A DNA stretch of 64,000 nucleotides from Pseudorhodoferax sp. Leaf274 (GTDB lineage Bacteria > Pseudomonadota > Gammaproteobacteria > Burkholderiales > Burkholderiaceae_C), in NCBI RefSeq assembly GCF_001422445.1, contig NZ_LMNA01000030.1, forward strand, positions 231 to 64,230, given 5' to 3'. A model generated the notes under the pieces. That model searched no databases, was not told the origin of the DNA, and worked only from the letters and a program-made list of their open reading frames with translations. Below are positions 1-8,831 of the stretch, piece after piece. Within the stretch, counting starts at the first letter, position 1. Each line of letters starts with the position of its first letter. Made by a program: the position numbers and the translations under genes.

Positions 1-20
1 TGGAGACGGTGGTGTGCATG
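1..20 (-). CDS. possible 5' end of a gene continuing off the left edge
   Basis: An ATG on the minus strand ends at position 20. It is preceded at about 7 nt by a GAGG Shine-Dalgarno-like sequence (reverse complement of 26-32). Only six codons (M-H-T-T-V-S) are in the window, so the product cannot be named. It would lie downstream of and co-directional with the purine permease, so a further purine gene is conceivable, but that is only inference. Confidence 0.25.
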
Positions 21-185
21 GTGGACCTCGGTTGCGGTGGGTTGCAGGGGCCGGATCGCTGTGATCCGATGGGTTGGATTGTTCAACCCGGGGCCCCTGG
101 AACCGTGGCGCAACGGTGGCACTTTGCGGCGTGGCGCGTCACACTCGCGCCACATTCGGGGGCCGGCGCTGCCGGCCCCGGAGGG

Positions 186-1664
186 TCAATGCGCCTCGGC
201 GGCCTTGGCAGCCTCGATGGCGTCGGCCGTGCTGTCGCCCGTGCCGTTGAAGTAGATGTTGAGCAGCACCGCGGCGATGGCCGTGAGCAGGATGCCGGAC
301 TCCAGCAGCGGATGCAGGCCATGCGCCATCTGCTGCATCCAGCGCGGCGCCACCAGCGGGATCAGGCCGAAGCCGATGGCCAGCGCGACGATGTACAGGT
401 TGTTGCGGTTGCCCCGGAAGTCCACCGCCGACAGGATGCGGATGCCGGTGGCCGCGACCATGCCGAACATCACCAGGCCCGCGCCGCCCAGCACGAAGGT
501 GGGCACGCTTTCCACCAGCGCCCCCATCTTGGGCAGCAGGCCCAGCACCACCATGATCGCGCCGCCGGCCACGCAGACCCAGCGGCTGCGCACGCCGGTC
601 ACGCCGACCAAGCCCACGTTCTGGCTGAAGCTGGTGTAGGGGAAGGTGTTGAAGAAGCCGCCGATCACGGTGCCCAGGCCGTCCGTGCGCAGGCCCGCGG
701 CCAGCTCCGTCTGGGTGATCTTCTTGCCCGTGATGTCCGACAGCGCGAGGAACATGCCGGTGGACTCGATCATGACCACCACCATGACCAGCGTCATGGT
801 CAGGATCATCACGGGGTCGAAGGTCGGCATGCCGAAGGCCAGCGGCGTGACGATGTCGAACCAGGCCGCCTCGGCCACCTTGTGGAAGTCCATCTTGCCC
901 ATGGCCACGGCCACCGCGCAGCCGGCCACGATGCCCAGCAGCACCGAGATATTGGCCACGAAGCCGCGGCCGAAGCGCACCAGCAGCAGGATGAAGACCA
1001 GCACCGCGGCGGCGATGCCCATGGTGTCCAGCGCGCCGTAGCGGGGGTTGTCCACCATCGGGATCGGGCCGAGCAGCTGCCCCATGGGCACGCCCTTGGC
1101 CGCGGCGGCGGCGCGCGTGGCGTCGACCAGCCGGCCCAGGGCCTCGGCATCGACGGTCTGCGCCATCGTGGCCGGGCCGCCCATGGCCCAGCCCACGCCC
1201 ACCCGCATCAGGCTGATGCCGATGACGGCGATGATGGTGCCGGTGACCACGGGCGGGAAGAAGCGCAGCATCTTGCTGATGACCGGGGCGATCAGCATGG
1301 AGATGACGCCCGCGCCGATGATGGCGCCGAAGATCGCGCGGGCGCCCTCCACGCCAGGCATGGCGTTGGCGAACGCCACCATGGGGCCCACCGCCGCGAA
1401 GGTCACGCCCATCATCACGGGCAGCCGGATGCCGAACCAGCGCGTCATGCCGAAGGACTGGATCAACGTGACGATGCCGCAGCAGAACAGGTCGGCGCTG
1501 ATCAGCATGGCCACCTGGTGGGGCGTCAGCTGCAGCGCGCGGCCCACGATCAGCGGCACCGCGACGGCGCCCGCATAGATCACAAGGACGTGCTGCATGC
1601 CCAGCGCGGCCAGTCGGCCGGTGGGCAGGCGTTCGTCCACGGGGTGGACAGCGGGCGTGGTCAT
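186..1664 (-). CDS. NCS2 family purine (urate/xanthine-type) permease
   Basis: This is a 492-residue polytopic inner-membrane protein of the nucleobase:cation symporter-2 family, which imports uric acid, xanthine or uracil with a proton. After a short cytoplasmic leader it is hydrophobic throughout, consistent with 12-14 membrane segments. Family-type stretches include GMQHVLVIYAGAVAVPLIVG near residues 22-41, a Q-S-F-G-M region, and the GFFNTFPYTSFSQNVGLVG signature in the second half. The last gene of the minus-strand purine set, it lies downstream of uraH with a 238-bp leader. That context favours urate as substrate (UacT/YgfU-like), but sequence alone cannot separate urate from xanthine. 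The ATG at 1664 gives the usual family length. Confidence 0.88.
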   Translation of the reverse strand: MTTPAVHPVDERLPTGRLAALGMQHVLVIYAGAVAVPLIVGRALQLTPHQVAMLISADLFCCGIVTLIQSFGMTRWFGIRLPVMMGVTFAAVGPMVAFANAMPGVEGARAIFGAIIGAGVISMLIAPVISKMLRFFPPVVTGTIIAVIGISLMRVGVGWAMGGPATMAQTVDAEALGRLVDATRAAAAAKGVPMGQLLGPIPMVDNPRYGALDTMGIAAAVLVFILLLVRFGRGFVANISVLLGIVAGCAVAVAMGKMDFHKVAEAAWFDIVTPLAFGMPTFDPVMILTMTLVMVVVMIESTGMFLALSDITGKKITQTELAAGLRTDGLGTVIGGFFNTFPYTSFSQNVGLVGVTGVRSRWVCVAGGAIMVVLGLLPKMGALVESVPTFVLGGAGLVMFGMVAATGIRILSAVDFRGNRNNLYIVALAIGFGLIPLVAPRWMQQMAHGLHPLLESGILLTAIAAVLLNIYFNGTGDSTADAIEAAKAAEAH

Positions 1665-1838
1665 CGGGGGGTCTCCAGGACTTGCTAAAAGTGCACGCGC
1701 GCTGGGCGGCTTTCGGTGGGGGAAGCCGCGGCCAGTGCCGGCCGGTTCTTCCCCCCACCACAGCGGGTTCTGTGAGGAGCTGGGGTCGCAAAACCCCTTG
1801 GGAACAAGGAGACCCGCGGCGACCTGGATATAAGGCTT

Positions 1839-1852
1839 ATCGTATACACGAT
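1839..1852. promoter_or_regulatory. candidate operator A, ATCGTATACACGAT
   Basis: An inverted repeat (ATCGT-ATAC-ACGAT; the arms extend to TATCGT/ACGATA) lies in the 238-bp region between uraH and the permease gene, about 175 nt upstream of the permease ATG. A copy identical at 13 of 14 positions lies in front of uraH at 2302-2315. The GTATAC-centred symmetry resembles sites of FCD-type GntR regulators, and such a regulator is encoded at 7117-7842. Binding is inference. Confidence 0.5.
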
Positions 1853-1902
1853 AGAAGGATTTTGTCTCCGGAAAAACCCTTTGATCGCATACGAAGAAGG
1901 GC

Positions 1903-2262
1903 TCAGGAGCCGCGGTAGGTGCTGTAGCTGAAGGGGCTCACGAGCAGCGGCACGTGGTAGTGGCCGGCCTTGTCGGCGATGCCGAAGTCCAGCTGCACGC
2001 TGTCGACGAAGGGGTATTCGGGCAGCGCGACGCCGCGTGCGCGGAAGTACGGCGCCACCTCGAACACCAGGCGCCAGCGGCCGGTCTCCATGCTGGCGGC
2101 GTCGAGCAGCGGGCCGCCGTCGTTGCGCCCGTCGGCGTTCAGCGTGAGCGTCTTGACGGTCTGCGCGCTGCCGTCGGCCTGCACGCGCTGCAAGGTGACC
2201 CGCATGCCGGCGGCCGGGCAGCCGTGGGCGGTGTCGAGAACGTGCGTGCTGAGGTGTCCCAT
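1903..2262 (-). CDS. uraH: 5-hydroxyisourate hydrolase
   Basis: This 119-residue transthyretin-like enzyme hydrolyses 5-hydroxyisourate, the unstable product of urate oxidation, to OHCU. The N-terminal block GHLSTHVLDTAHG and the C-terminal tetrapeptide YRGS are the two diagnostic HIUase signatures that separate it from vertebrate transthyretin. Length matches the family, and there is no signal peptide, so it is cytoplasmic. The next pathway enzyme, UraD, is the N-terminal half of the fusion at 8832-10610. The gene sits between glxR and the permease on the same strand. A candidate operator centred about 45 nt upstream of the ATG suggests its own regulated promoter. The start at 2262 puts the conserved GHLSTH at residue 2, as expected. 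Confidence 0.95.
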   Translation of the reverse strand: MGHLSTHVLDTAHGCPAAGMRVTLQRVQADGSAQTVKTLTLNADGRNDGGPLLDAASMETGRWRLVFEVAPYFRARGVALPEYPFVDSVQLDFGIADKAGHYHVPLLVSPFSYSTYRGS

Positions 2263-2301
2263 GTTCGGTTTTCCTTGTCAAAGAGGGTTGTCGGGCTTCG
2301 G

Positions 2302-2315
2302 ATCGTATACGCGAT
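2302..2315. promoter_or_regulatory. candidate operator B, ATCGTATACGCGAT
   Basis: This is the second copy of the site at 1839-1852, differing at one base, and it ends 40 nt upstream of the uraH ATG. Its position in a short promoter region makes it a good candidate operator for a purine-responsive regulator. The GntR/FCD protein at 7117-7842 is the natural candidate, but nothing in the sequence proves the pairing. Confidence 0.5.
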
Positions 2316-2381
2316 GCGGCGCCTGCACCCCCTACGCTGTCGCGCAAGGCATGCAAGCGCCGTACCAGCAGGCGGTGGGGG

Positions 2382-3296
2382 TCAGGCCGGCTTGTCGCCG
2401 ATCTTGAACTGCGACAGGGTCTCGAGCGCGCGCACCATGCCCGAGTGGTCCCAGGCCGCGCCGCCCTGCGCCACGCAGGCCGAGAACAGCTGCTGCGCGC
2501 CGGCCGTGCCCGGCAGCGCCAGGCCCAGCTGGCGCGCGGCGCCCAGCGCGAGGTTCAGGTCCTTCTGGTGCAGGGCGATGCGAAAGCCCGGCTCCACCGT
2601 GCGCGCGACCATGCGTTCGCCCAGCACCTCGAGGATGCGCGAGCTGGCCAGGCCGCCCAGCAGCGCCTCGCGCACGCGGGCAGGGTCGGCGCCGGCGCGC
2701 GCGGCGAACAGCAGGCCCTCGGCCACGGCCTGGATGGTCAGCGCCACGACGATCTGGTTGGCCACCTTGCAGGACTGGCCGTCGCCGCTGCCGCCCACGC
2801 GCGTGATGTTCTTGCCCATCGCGGCCAGCACGGGCCGGGCGCGCTCGAACGCCTCGGGCTTGCCGCCGCACATGATGGACAGCGTGGCGTTGCGCGCGCC
2901 CACGTCGCCGCCGGAGACCGGCGCGTCCAGGTAGTCGGCGCCCAGCGCCTCGATGCGGCGCGCGAAGTCCTGCGTCTCCACCGGAGAGATGGAGGACATG
3001 TCGATCACGAGCTTGCCGGCGCCACCGTTCGACAGGCCGGCGGCCACGCCGTCCTCGCCGAACAGCACGGCCGCCACGTCGGGCGTGTCCGGCAGCATGG
3101 TGATGACGATGTCCGCGCGCTCGGCCACGCCGCGTGCCGAGGTGCATTGCGTGGCGCTGGTCTCGGCCAGCGCCGCCGGCACCTTGCCCAGCGTGTGCAG
3201 GAAGAGCTGGTGGCCGGCCTTGATGAGGTGGCCCGCCATGGGCGTGCCCATCACGCCCAGGCCGATGAAACCGATCTTGAGGGGAGAAGAAGTCAT
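2382..3296 (-). CDS. glxR: 2-hydroxy-3-oxopropionate (tartronate semialdehyde) reductase
   Basis: This 304-residue beta-hydroxyacid dehydrogenase of the GarR/GlxR group reduces tartronate semialdehyde to D-glycerate with NAD(P)H. The N-terminal Rossmann motif GFIGLGVMGTPMAGHL is at residues 9-24. A substrate-binding D-A-P-V-S-G-G-D-V-G loop follows near 120, and the catalytic Lys lies in the G-Q-S-C-K-V-A-N-Q motif near residue 170. It is third in the minus-strand set gcl-hyi-glxR, with a 19-bp gap after hyi, which is the classic glyoxylate-to-glycerate route. 3-hydroxyisobutyrate dehydrogenase is the main alternative for this family, but the gcl/hyi context makes it unlikely. Confidence 0.93.
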   Translation of the reverse strand: MTSSPLKIGFIGLGVMGTPMAGHLIKAGHQLFLHTLGKVPAALAETSATQCTSARGVAERADIVITMLPDTPDVAAVLFGEDGVAAGLSNGGAGKLVIDMSSISPVETQDFARRIEALGADYLDAPVSGGDVGARNATLSIMCGGKPEAFERARPVLAAMGKNITRVGGSGDGQSCKVANQIVVALTIQAVAEGLLFAARAGADPARVREALLGGLASSRILEVLGERMVARTVEPGFRIALHQKDLNLALGAARQLGLALPGTAGAQQLFSACVAQGGAAWDHSGMVRALETLSQFKIGDKPA

Positions 3297-3315
3297 GTCT
3301 TGGAGCTGGTCGTTG

Positions 3316-4089
3316 TCAGTGGTTGGGGATCCAGGAGAGGCCGTCCTCGGTGCGGCCGGCGGGCTTGTATTCGCAGCCGACCCAGCCGGCGTAGCCGATG
3401 CGGTCCAGGTGGGCGAACAGGAAGGGGTAGTTGATCTCGCCCGTGCCCGGCTCGTTGCGTCCGGGGTTGTCGGCCAGCTGGATGTGGGCGATGCGCGGCA
3501 GGTGCCGGGCGATGGTGGCCGCGAGCTCGCCCTCCATGCGCTGCATGTGGTAGATGTCGTACTGCAGGTAGGCGTTGGGCGCGCCGACCTCGTCGAGCAG
3601 CGCCAGCGTCGGCGCGCTGCGGTTCAGGTGGAAGCCCGGGATGTCGAAGCTGTTCACCGGCTCCACCAGCAGCTTCAGGCCCGCATCGGCCAGCTGCAGC
3701 GCGGCGTAGCGCAGGTTGTCCACCAGCGTGGCGTGCACCCTGGCGGCGTCCACCCCGGCGGGCGTCTTGCCGACCAGGCAGTTGAGCTGCTGCACGCCGA
3801 GCACGCGGGCGTACTCGATGGCCTGGCCCACGCCGGTGCGGAACTCGCGCTCGCGCCCCGGGATGCAGGCGATGCCGCGTTCGCCGGCGTCCCAGTCGCC
3901 GGCCGGCAGGTTGTGCAGTACCAGCTGCAGCCGGTGCTCTTGCAGGCGGCCCAGGATGTCGGCGGCCGAATACGGGTAGGGGAACATGAACTCGACGGCC
4001 TGGAAGCCGGCGTGCGCGGCGCGCTCGAAGCGGTCCAGGAACGGCACCTCGTTGAACAGCATCGTGAGGTTGGCGGCGAATCGGGGCAT
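3316..4089 (-). CDS. hyi: hydroxypyruvate isomerase
   Basis: This 257-residue protein of the xylose-isomerase-like TIM-barrel superfamily interconverts hydroxypyruvate and tartronate semialdehyde. Typical stretches are MPRFAANLTMLFNE at the N-terminus, EFMFPYPY near residue 35, EPVN near 143 and the Q-Y-D-I-Y-H-M-Q motif near 172. Metal-binding Glu, Asp and His residues sit at the barrel ends. The start at 4089 is preceded by GGAGGACGCC and lies 11 nt after the gcl stop, so the two are probably co-transcribed. The reading frame stays open upstream through gcl, but this is a shadow and not a fusion, because family homology begins at this ATG. Length matches E. coli Hyi (258 aa). Confidence 0.93.
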   Translation of the reverse strand: MPRFAANLTMLFNEVPFLDRFERAAHAGFQAVEFMFPYPYSAADILGRLQEHRLQLVLHNLPAGDWDAGERGIACIPGREREFRTGVGQAIEYARVLGVQQLNCLVGKTPAGVDAARVHATLVDNLRYAALQLADAGLKLLVEPVNSFDIPGFHLNRSAPTLALLDEVGAPNAYLQYDIYHMQRMEGELAATIARHLPRIAHIQLADNPGRNEPGTGEINYPFLFAHLDRIGYAGWVGCEYKPAGRTEDGLSWIPNH

Positions 4090-4100
4090 GGCGTCCTCCC

Positions 4101-5897
<1,797 letters not shown>

Positions 5898-5980
5898 TGC
5901 TGGTCTCCTGGTTGATGCAAGCTGGGGCGGATGATGGAGAGCGGGCCGCGCGGCGTGAACGCCTGGGGCCGGATATCAAC

Positions 5981-5997
5981 TATTCCGCGTTGGAATA
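5981..5997. promoter_or_regulatory. candidate LysR operator between gcl and its divergent regulator
   Basis: TATTCCGCGTTGGAATA is a perfect 6-bp inverted repeat with a 5-bp spacer and contains the LysR-type T-N11-A core. It lies 84 nt upstream of the gcl ATG and 19 nt before the divergent regulator's ATG. This fits autoregulation together with control of gcl. Binding is inferred from position and symmetry. Confidence 0.5.
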
Positions 5998-6016
5998 CAG
6001 CCCCTACACTGCGCCC

Positions 6017-6949
6017 ATGGACCGACTCATGACCATGCAGGTCTTCGTGCGCGTCGTGGAGACCGGCAGCTTCAGCAAGGCCGCGGCCGAGCTCGGCACC
6101 ACCCAGCCCACCGCCACCAAGGCCGTGGCCGAGGCCGAGCGCCGCCTGGGCGCGCGTCTCCTGCACCGCAGCACGCGCGGCGTGGCGCCGACCGAGGTGG
6201 GCCTGCTGTACTACGAGCGCTGCAAGGCACTGGTGCGCGATGCCGACGAGGCCGACAGCGTGGCCGCGCTGGTGCAGGGCGGCGGCAGCGGCCTGCTGCG
6301 CATCAACACCTCGGTGGCCTTCGGGCGGCGCGTGCTGGTGCCGCTGGTGCTGCGCTACATGCAGGCGCATCCGCAGCTGCAGGTCGAGCTGTCCTTCGAC
6401 GACCGCTACGTGAACCTCGTGGAGCAGGGTGTGGACCTGGCCGTGCGCATGGGCCGGCTGGCCGATTCGGCGCTGGGCGCGCGCTACCTGGGCCGCAATC
6501 CCTGGATGCTGGCCGGCGCGCCGGCCTACCTGGCCGCGCGCGGCATGCCGCACGGCCCGGGCGACCTGGCCGGGCACGACTGCCTGGTCTACAGCACCGT
6601 GCAAGGCGATGCGCGCTGGCCCTTCGTCGCCCCCTCGGGCGAGGAGCTGGCCGTGCCGGTGCGCGCGGTGCTCAAGTCCAACAACCTGTCGGCGCTGCTG
6701 GCGGCCTGCCGTGCGGGCATGGGGCTGGCGGTGCTGCCCTGGTACGTGGCCAACACCTCGTGCGCCGACGGCAGCATCGTGCAGCTGCTGGCCGACCACG
6801 CGCTGCCTTCGCAAGAGGTGCATGCGGTGTTCCCCTCGCCCAAGCTGGTGCCTGCCAAGGTCTCGGCCTTCATCGCCTGGCTGCAGCAGCAGCTGCAGGG
6901 CGAGTGGTGGCTGCGCGAGCGCAGCGCCGACGCTGCGCGGACCGAATAG
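6017..6949 (+). CDS. LysR family transcriptional regulator, divergent from gcl
   Basis: This is a 310-residue LysR-type regulator. The N-terminal winged helix-turn-helix covers roughly residues 1-62 (FVRVVETGSFSKAAAELG, then a Q-P-T-A-T-K recognition helix). A co-inducer-binding periplasmic-protein-like domain follows to the C-terminus. The ATG at 6017 was chosen because homology begins at MDRLMTMQVF; the frame is open further upstream but only into the intergenic region. Its divergence from gcl, with a symmetrical T-N11-A site between them, suggests it controls glyoxylate assimilation. A second ATG at 6029 is possible. The inducer is unknown. Confidence 0.88.
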   Translation: MDRLMTMQVFVRVVETGSFSKAAAELGTTQPTATKAVAEAERRLGARLLHRSTRGVAPTEVGLLYYERCKALVRDADEADSVAALVQGGGSGLLRINTSVAFGRRVLVPLVLRYMQAHPQLQVELSFDDRYVNLVEQGVDLAVRMGRLADSALGARYLGRNPWMLAGAPAYLAARGMPHGPGDLAGHDCLVYSTVQGDARWPFVAPSGEELAVPVRAVLKSNNLSALLAACRAGMGLAVLPWYVANTSCADGSIVQLLADHALPSQEVHAVFPSPKLVPAKVSAFIAWLQQQLQGEWWLRERSADAARTE

Positions 6950-7116
6950 GGCGATTGCCGCTCTCGGCTGTATTCAGTTTCGAGCGGCATCTGCAGCCAC
7001 GATCCGGCAGCTTCCGAGAGAGCGGGGCGGCAACGGATACCCATTGCAGCGTCCAGGGCTTGCGTCGCCTCGGATTACTGTACACAATCAAGCCAGTCAA
7101 TCGTCTTCAATCCATC

Positions 7117-7842
7117 ATGCCCCGCAAGCCCGCTTCATCCCTGCGTCTGGTGGATCCGGTGCGCACGCCGCGCGATGCGCCCAGCACCACGGACCAGATC
7201 GTCGAGTCCATCACCAGTGCCATCGTGGAGCAGCGCCTGATGCCCGGCACCAAGCTGGTGGAGCAGCAGATCGCCGACGTGTTCTCGGTCTCGCGCACCG
7301 TGGTGCGCCAGGCGCTGAACCAGCTCAGCCGCAGCCGCCTGGTCACGCTGATGCCCGCGCGCGGCGCCTTCGTGGCCACCATGTCGGCCGAGGAGGCGCG
7401 CCAGGTGTTCGAGCTGCGCCGCCTCGTGGAAGGCGGCATGGCGCGCGAGCTGGCGGCCCGCATCACCGACGCGCAGATCGCACAGCTGCGTGCGCACCTG
7501 CAGGACGAGCGCAACGCCGTCGCGCGTGCCGACGTGACCGGCCGCACGCGGCTGCTGGCCGATTTCCACGTGATCCTGGCGCGGCTGCTCGGCAACGAGG
7601 TGCTGGCCGAATTGATCGCCGACCTGCTGTCGCGTTCGCAGCTGATCGCGCTGATGTTCCAGAGCGGCCATTCGGCCGAGCACTCGCAGTCCGAGCACAT
7701 CGAGATCGTCGAGGCGCTGGAAAAGCGCGACGGCCGCGCCGCCGCCAGGCTCATGGAGCAGCACGTCACGAGCGTGGAACGCAACTTGCGGCTCGACCCG
7801 CGCACCCCCGACCTGGCCGCCGTGCTGCGGCCCAAGCACTGA
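7117..7842 (+). CDS. GntR family regulator with FCD ligand domain
   Basis: This is a 241-residue GntR/FadR-type regulator. An unstructured N-terminal tail (about 23 residues) precedes the winged helix (residues 24-95), with the recognition region FSVSRTVVRQALNQLSRSRLV. An all-helical FCD domain follows, with its metal-type histidines in DFHVILARLLGN near residue 150 and in the later S-E-H-I-E-I and E-Q-H motifs. It sits 18 nt before puuE and is probably the purine-pathway regulator. Related FCD regulators respond to intermediates such as allantoin or urate (family knowledge, not proven here). The ATG at 7117 follows a 167-bp leader; upstream extension of the frame lies inside the LysR gene and is rejected. 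Confidence 0.9.
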   Translation: MPRKPASSLRLVDPVRTPRDAPSTTDQIVESITSAIVEQRLMPGTKLVEQQIADVFSVSRTVVRQALNQLSRSRLVTLMPARGAFVATMSAEEARQVFELRRLVEGGMARELAARITDAQIAQLRAHLQDERNAVARADVTGRTRLLADFHVILARLLGNEVLAELIADLLSRSQLIALMFQSGHSAEHSQSEHIEIVEALEKRDGRAAARLMEQHVTSVERNLRLDPRTPDLAAVLRPKH

Positions 7843-7860
7843 AAGAGACAAAGCTCGACC

Positions 7861-8829
7861 ATGGCTTCCCCGAACGCTTCTTCCCGCGATCCACGCTACC
7901 CGCGCGACCTGCGCGGCTACGGCCGCAACCCGCCGCATGCGCAATGGCCCGGCAACGCCCGCGTGGCCGTGCAGTTCGTGCTGAACTACGAGGAGGGCGG
8001 CGAGAACTCCGTGCTGCACGGCGATGCCGGCAGCGAGCAGTTCCTCTCCGAGATGTTCAACCCCGCCGCCTATCCGGAACGCCACCTGAGCATGGAGGGC
8101 ATCTACGAGTACGGTGCGCGCGTGGGCGTGTGGCGGCTGCTACGCGAGTTCGAGCGCCGCGGGCTGCCGCTCACGGTGTTCGGCGTGTCCATGGCGCTGG
8201 AGCGCTGCCCCGAGGTCACGGCCGCCTTCGTCGAGCTGGGCCACGAGATCGCCTGCCACGGCTGGCGCTGGATCCACTACCAGAACCTGGCGCCCTCGGT
8301 GGAACGCGAGCACCTGGAGCGCGGCATGGAGATCATCCAGCGCATCACGGGCCAGACCCCGCTGGGCTGGTACACCGGCCGCGACAGCCCCAACACGCGC
8401 CGCCTGGTGGCCGACCACGGCGGTTTCGAATACGACAGCGACTACTACGGCGACGACCTGCCGTTCTGGCTGCGCGTGAAGAAGACCGACGGCAGCCTGG
8501 CCCCGCACCTGGTAGTGCCCTACACGCTGGACTGCAACGACATGCGCTTCGCGCTGCCGCAGGGCTTCAGCCACGGCGACGAGTTCTTCGAGTACCTGCG
8601 CGATGCCTTCGACGTGCACTACGCCGAGGGCGACGAACGGCCCTCGATGATGAGCATCGGCATGCACTGCCGTCTGCTCGGCCGGCCCGGCCGCATGCGC
8701 GCGCTGCAGCGCTTCCTGGACCACGTGCAGGCGCACGACCGGGTCTGGGTCACGCGCCGCATCGACATCGCGCGCCACTGGAAGCAGGTGCATCCCTTCG
8801 ATGCCAACACCGCCTTTGTCTGGGAGTGA
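7861..8829 (+). CDS. puuE: allantoinase, polysaccharide-deacetylase type
   Basis: This 322-residue enzyme hydrolyses allantoin to allantoate. It is a metal-independent allantoinase of the NodB/polysaccharide deacetylase fold, not the amidohydrolase type. Diagnostic stretches are QFVLNYEEGGE near residue 39, GARVGVWRLLREFERRGLP near 85, and the HEIACHGWRWIHYQNL block near 130. It is the first enzyme gene of a plus-strand operon. The UraD-AllC fusion starts 2 nt after its stop, so the operon encodes successive pathway steps (OHCU to allantoin to allantoate to ureidoglycolate). There is no signal peptide. Length is slightly above the Pseudomonas PuuE (308 aa). Confidence 0.95.
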   Translation: MASPNASSRDPRYPRDLRGYGRNPPHAQWPGNARVAVQFVLNYEEGGENSVLHGDAGSEQFLSEMFNPAAYPERHLSMEGIYEYGARVGVWRLLREFERRGLPLTVFGVSMALERCPEVTAAFVELGHEIACHGWRWIHYQNLAPSVEREHLERGMEIIQRITGQTPLGWYTGRDSPNTRRLVADHGGFEYDSDYYGDDLPFWLRVKKTDGSLAPHLVVPYTLDCNDMRFALPQGFSHGDEFFEYLRDAFDVHYAEGDERPSMMSIGMHCRLLGRPGRMRALQRFLDHVQAHDRVWVTRRIDIARHWKQVHPFDANTAFVWE

Positions 8830-8831
8830 AC

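Noticed and set aside
9-1688. 559-codon open frame on the plus strand over the permease gene, and similar long frames elsewhere (for example 2445-3434, 4305-5915)
   Set aside because: They are His/Asp/Arg/Ala-rich antisense shadows caused by strong G/C third-position bias; their opposite strands encode clear enzymes.
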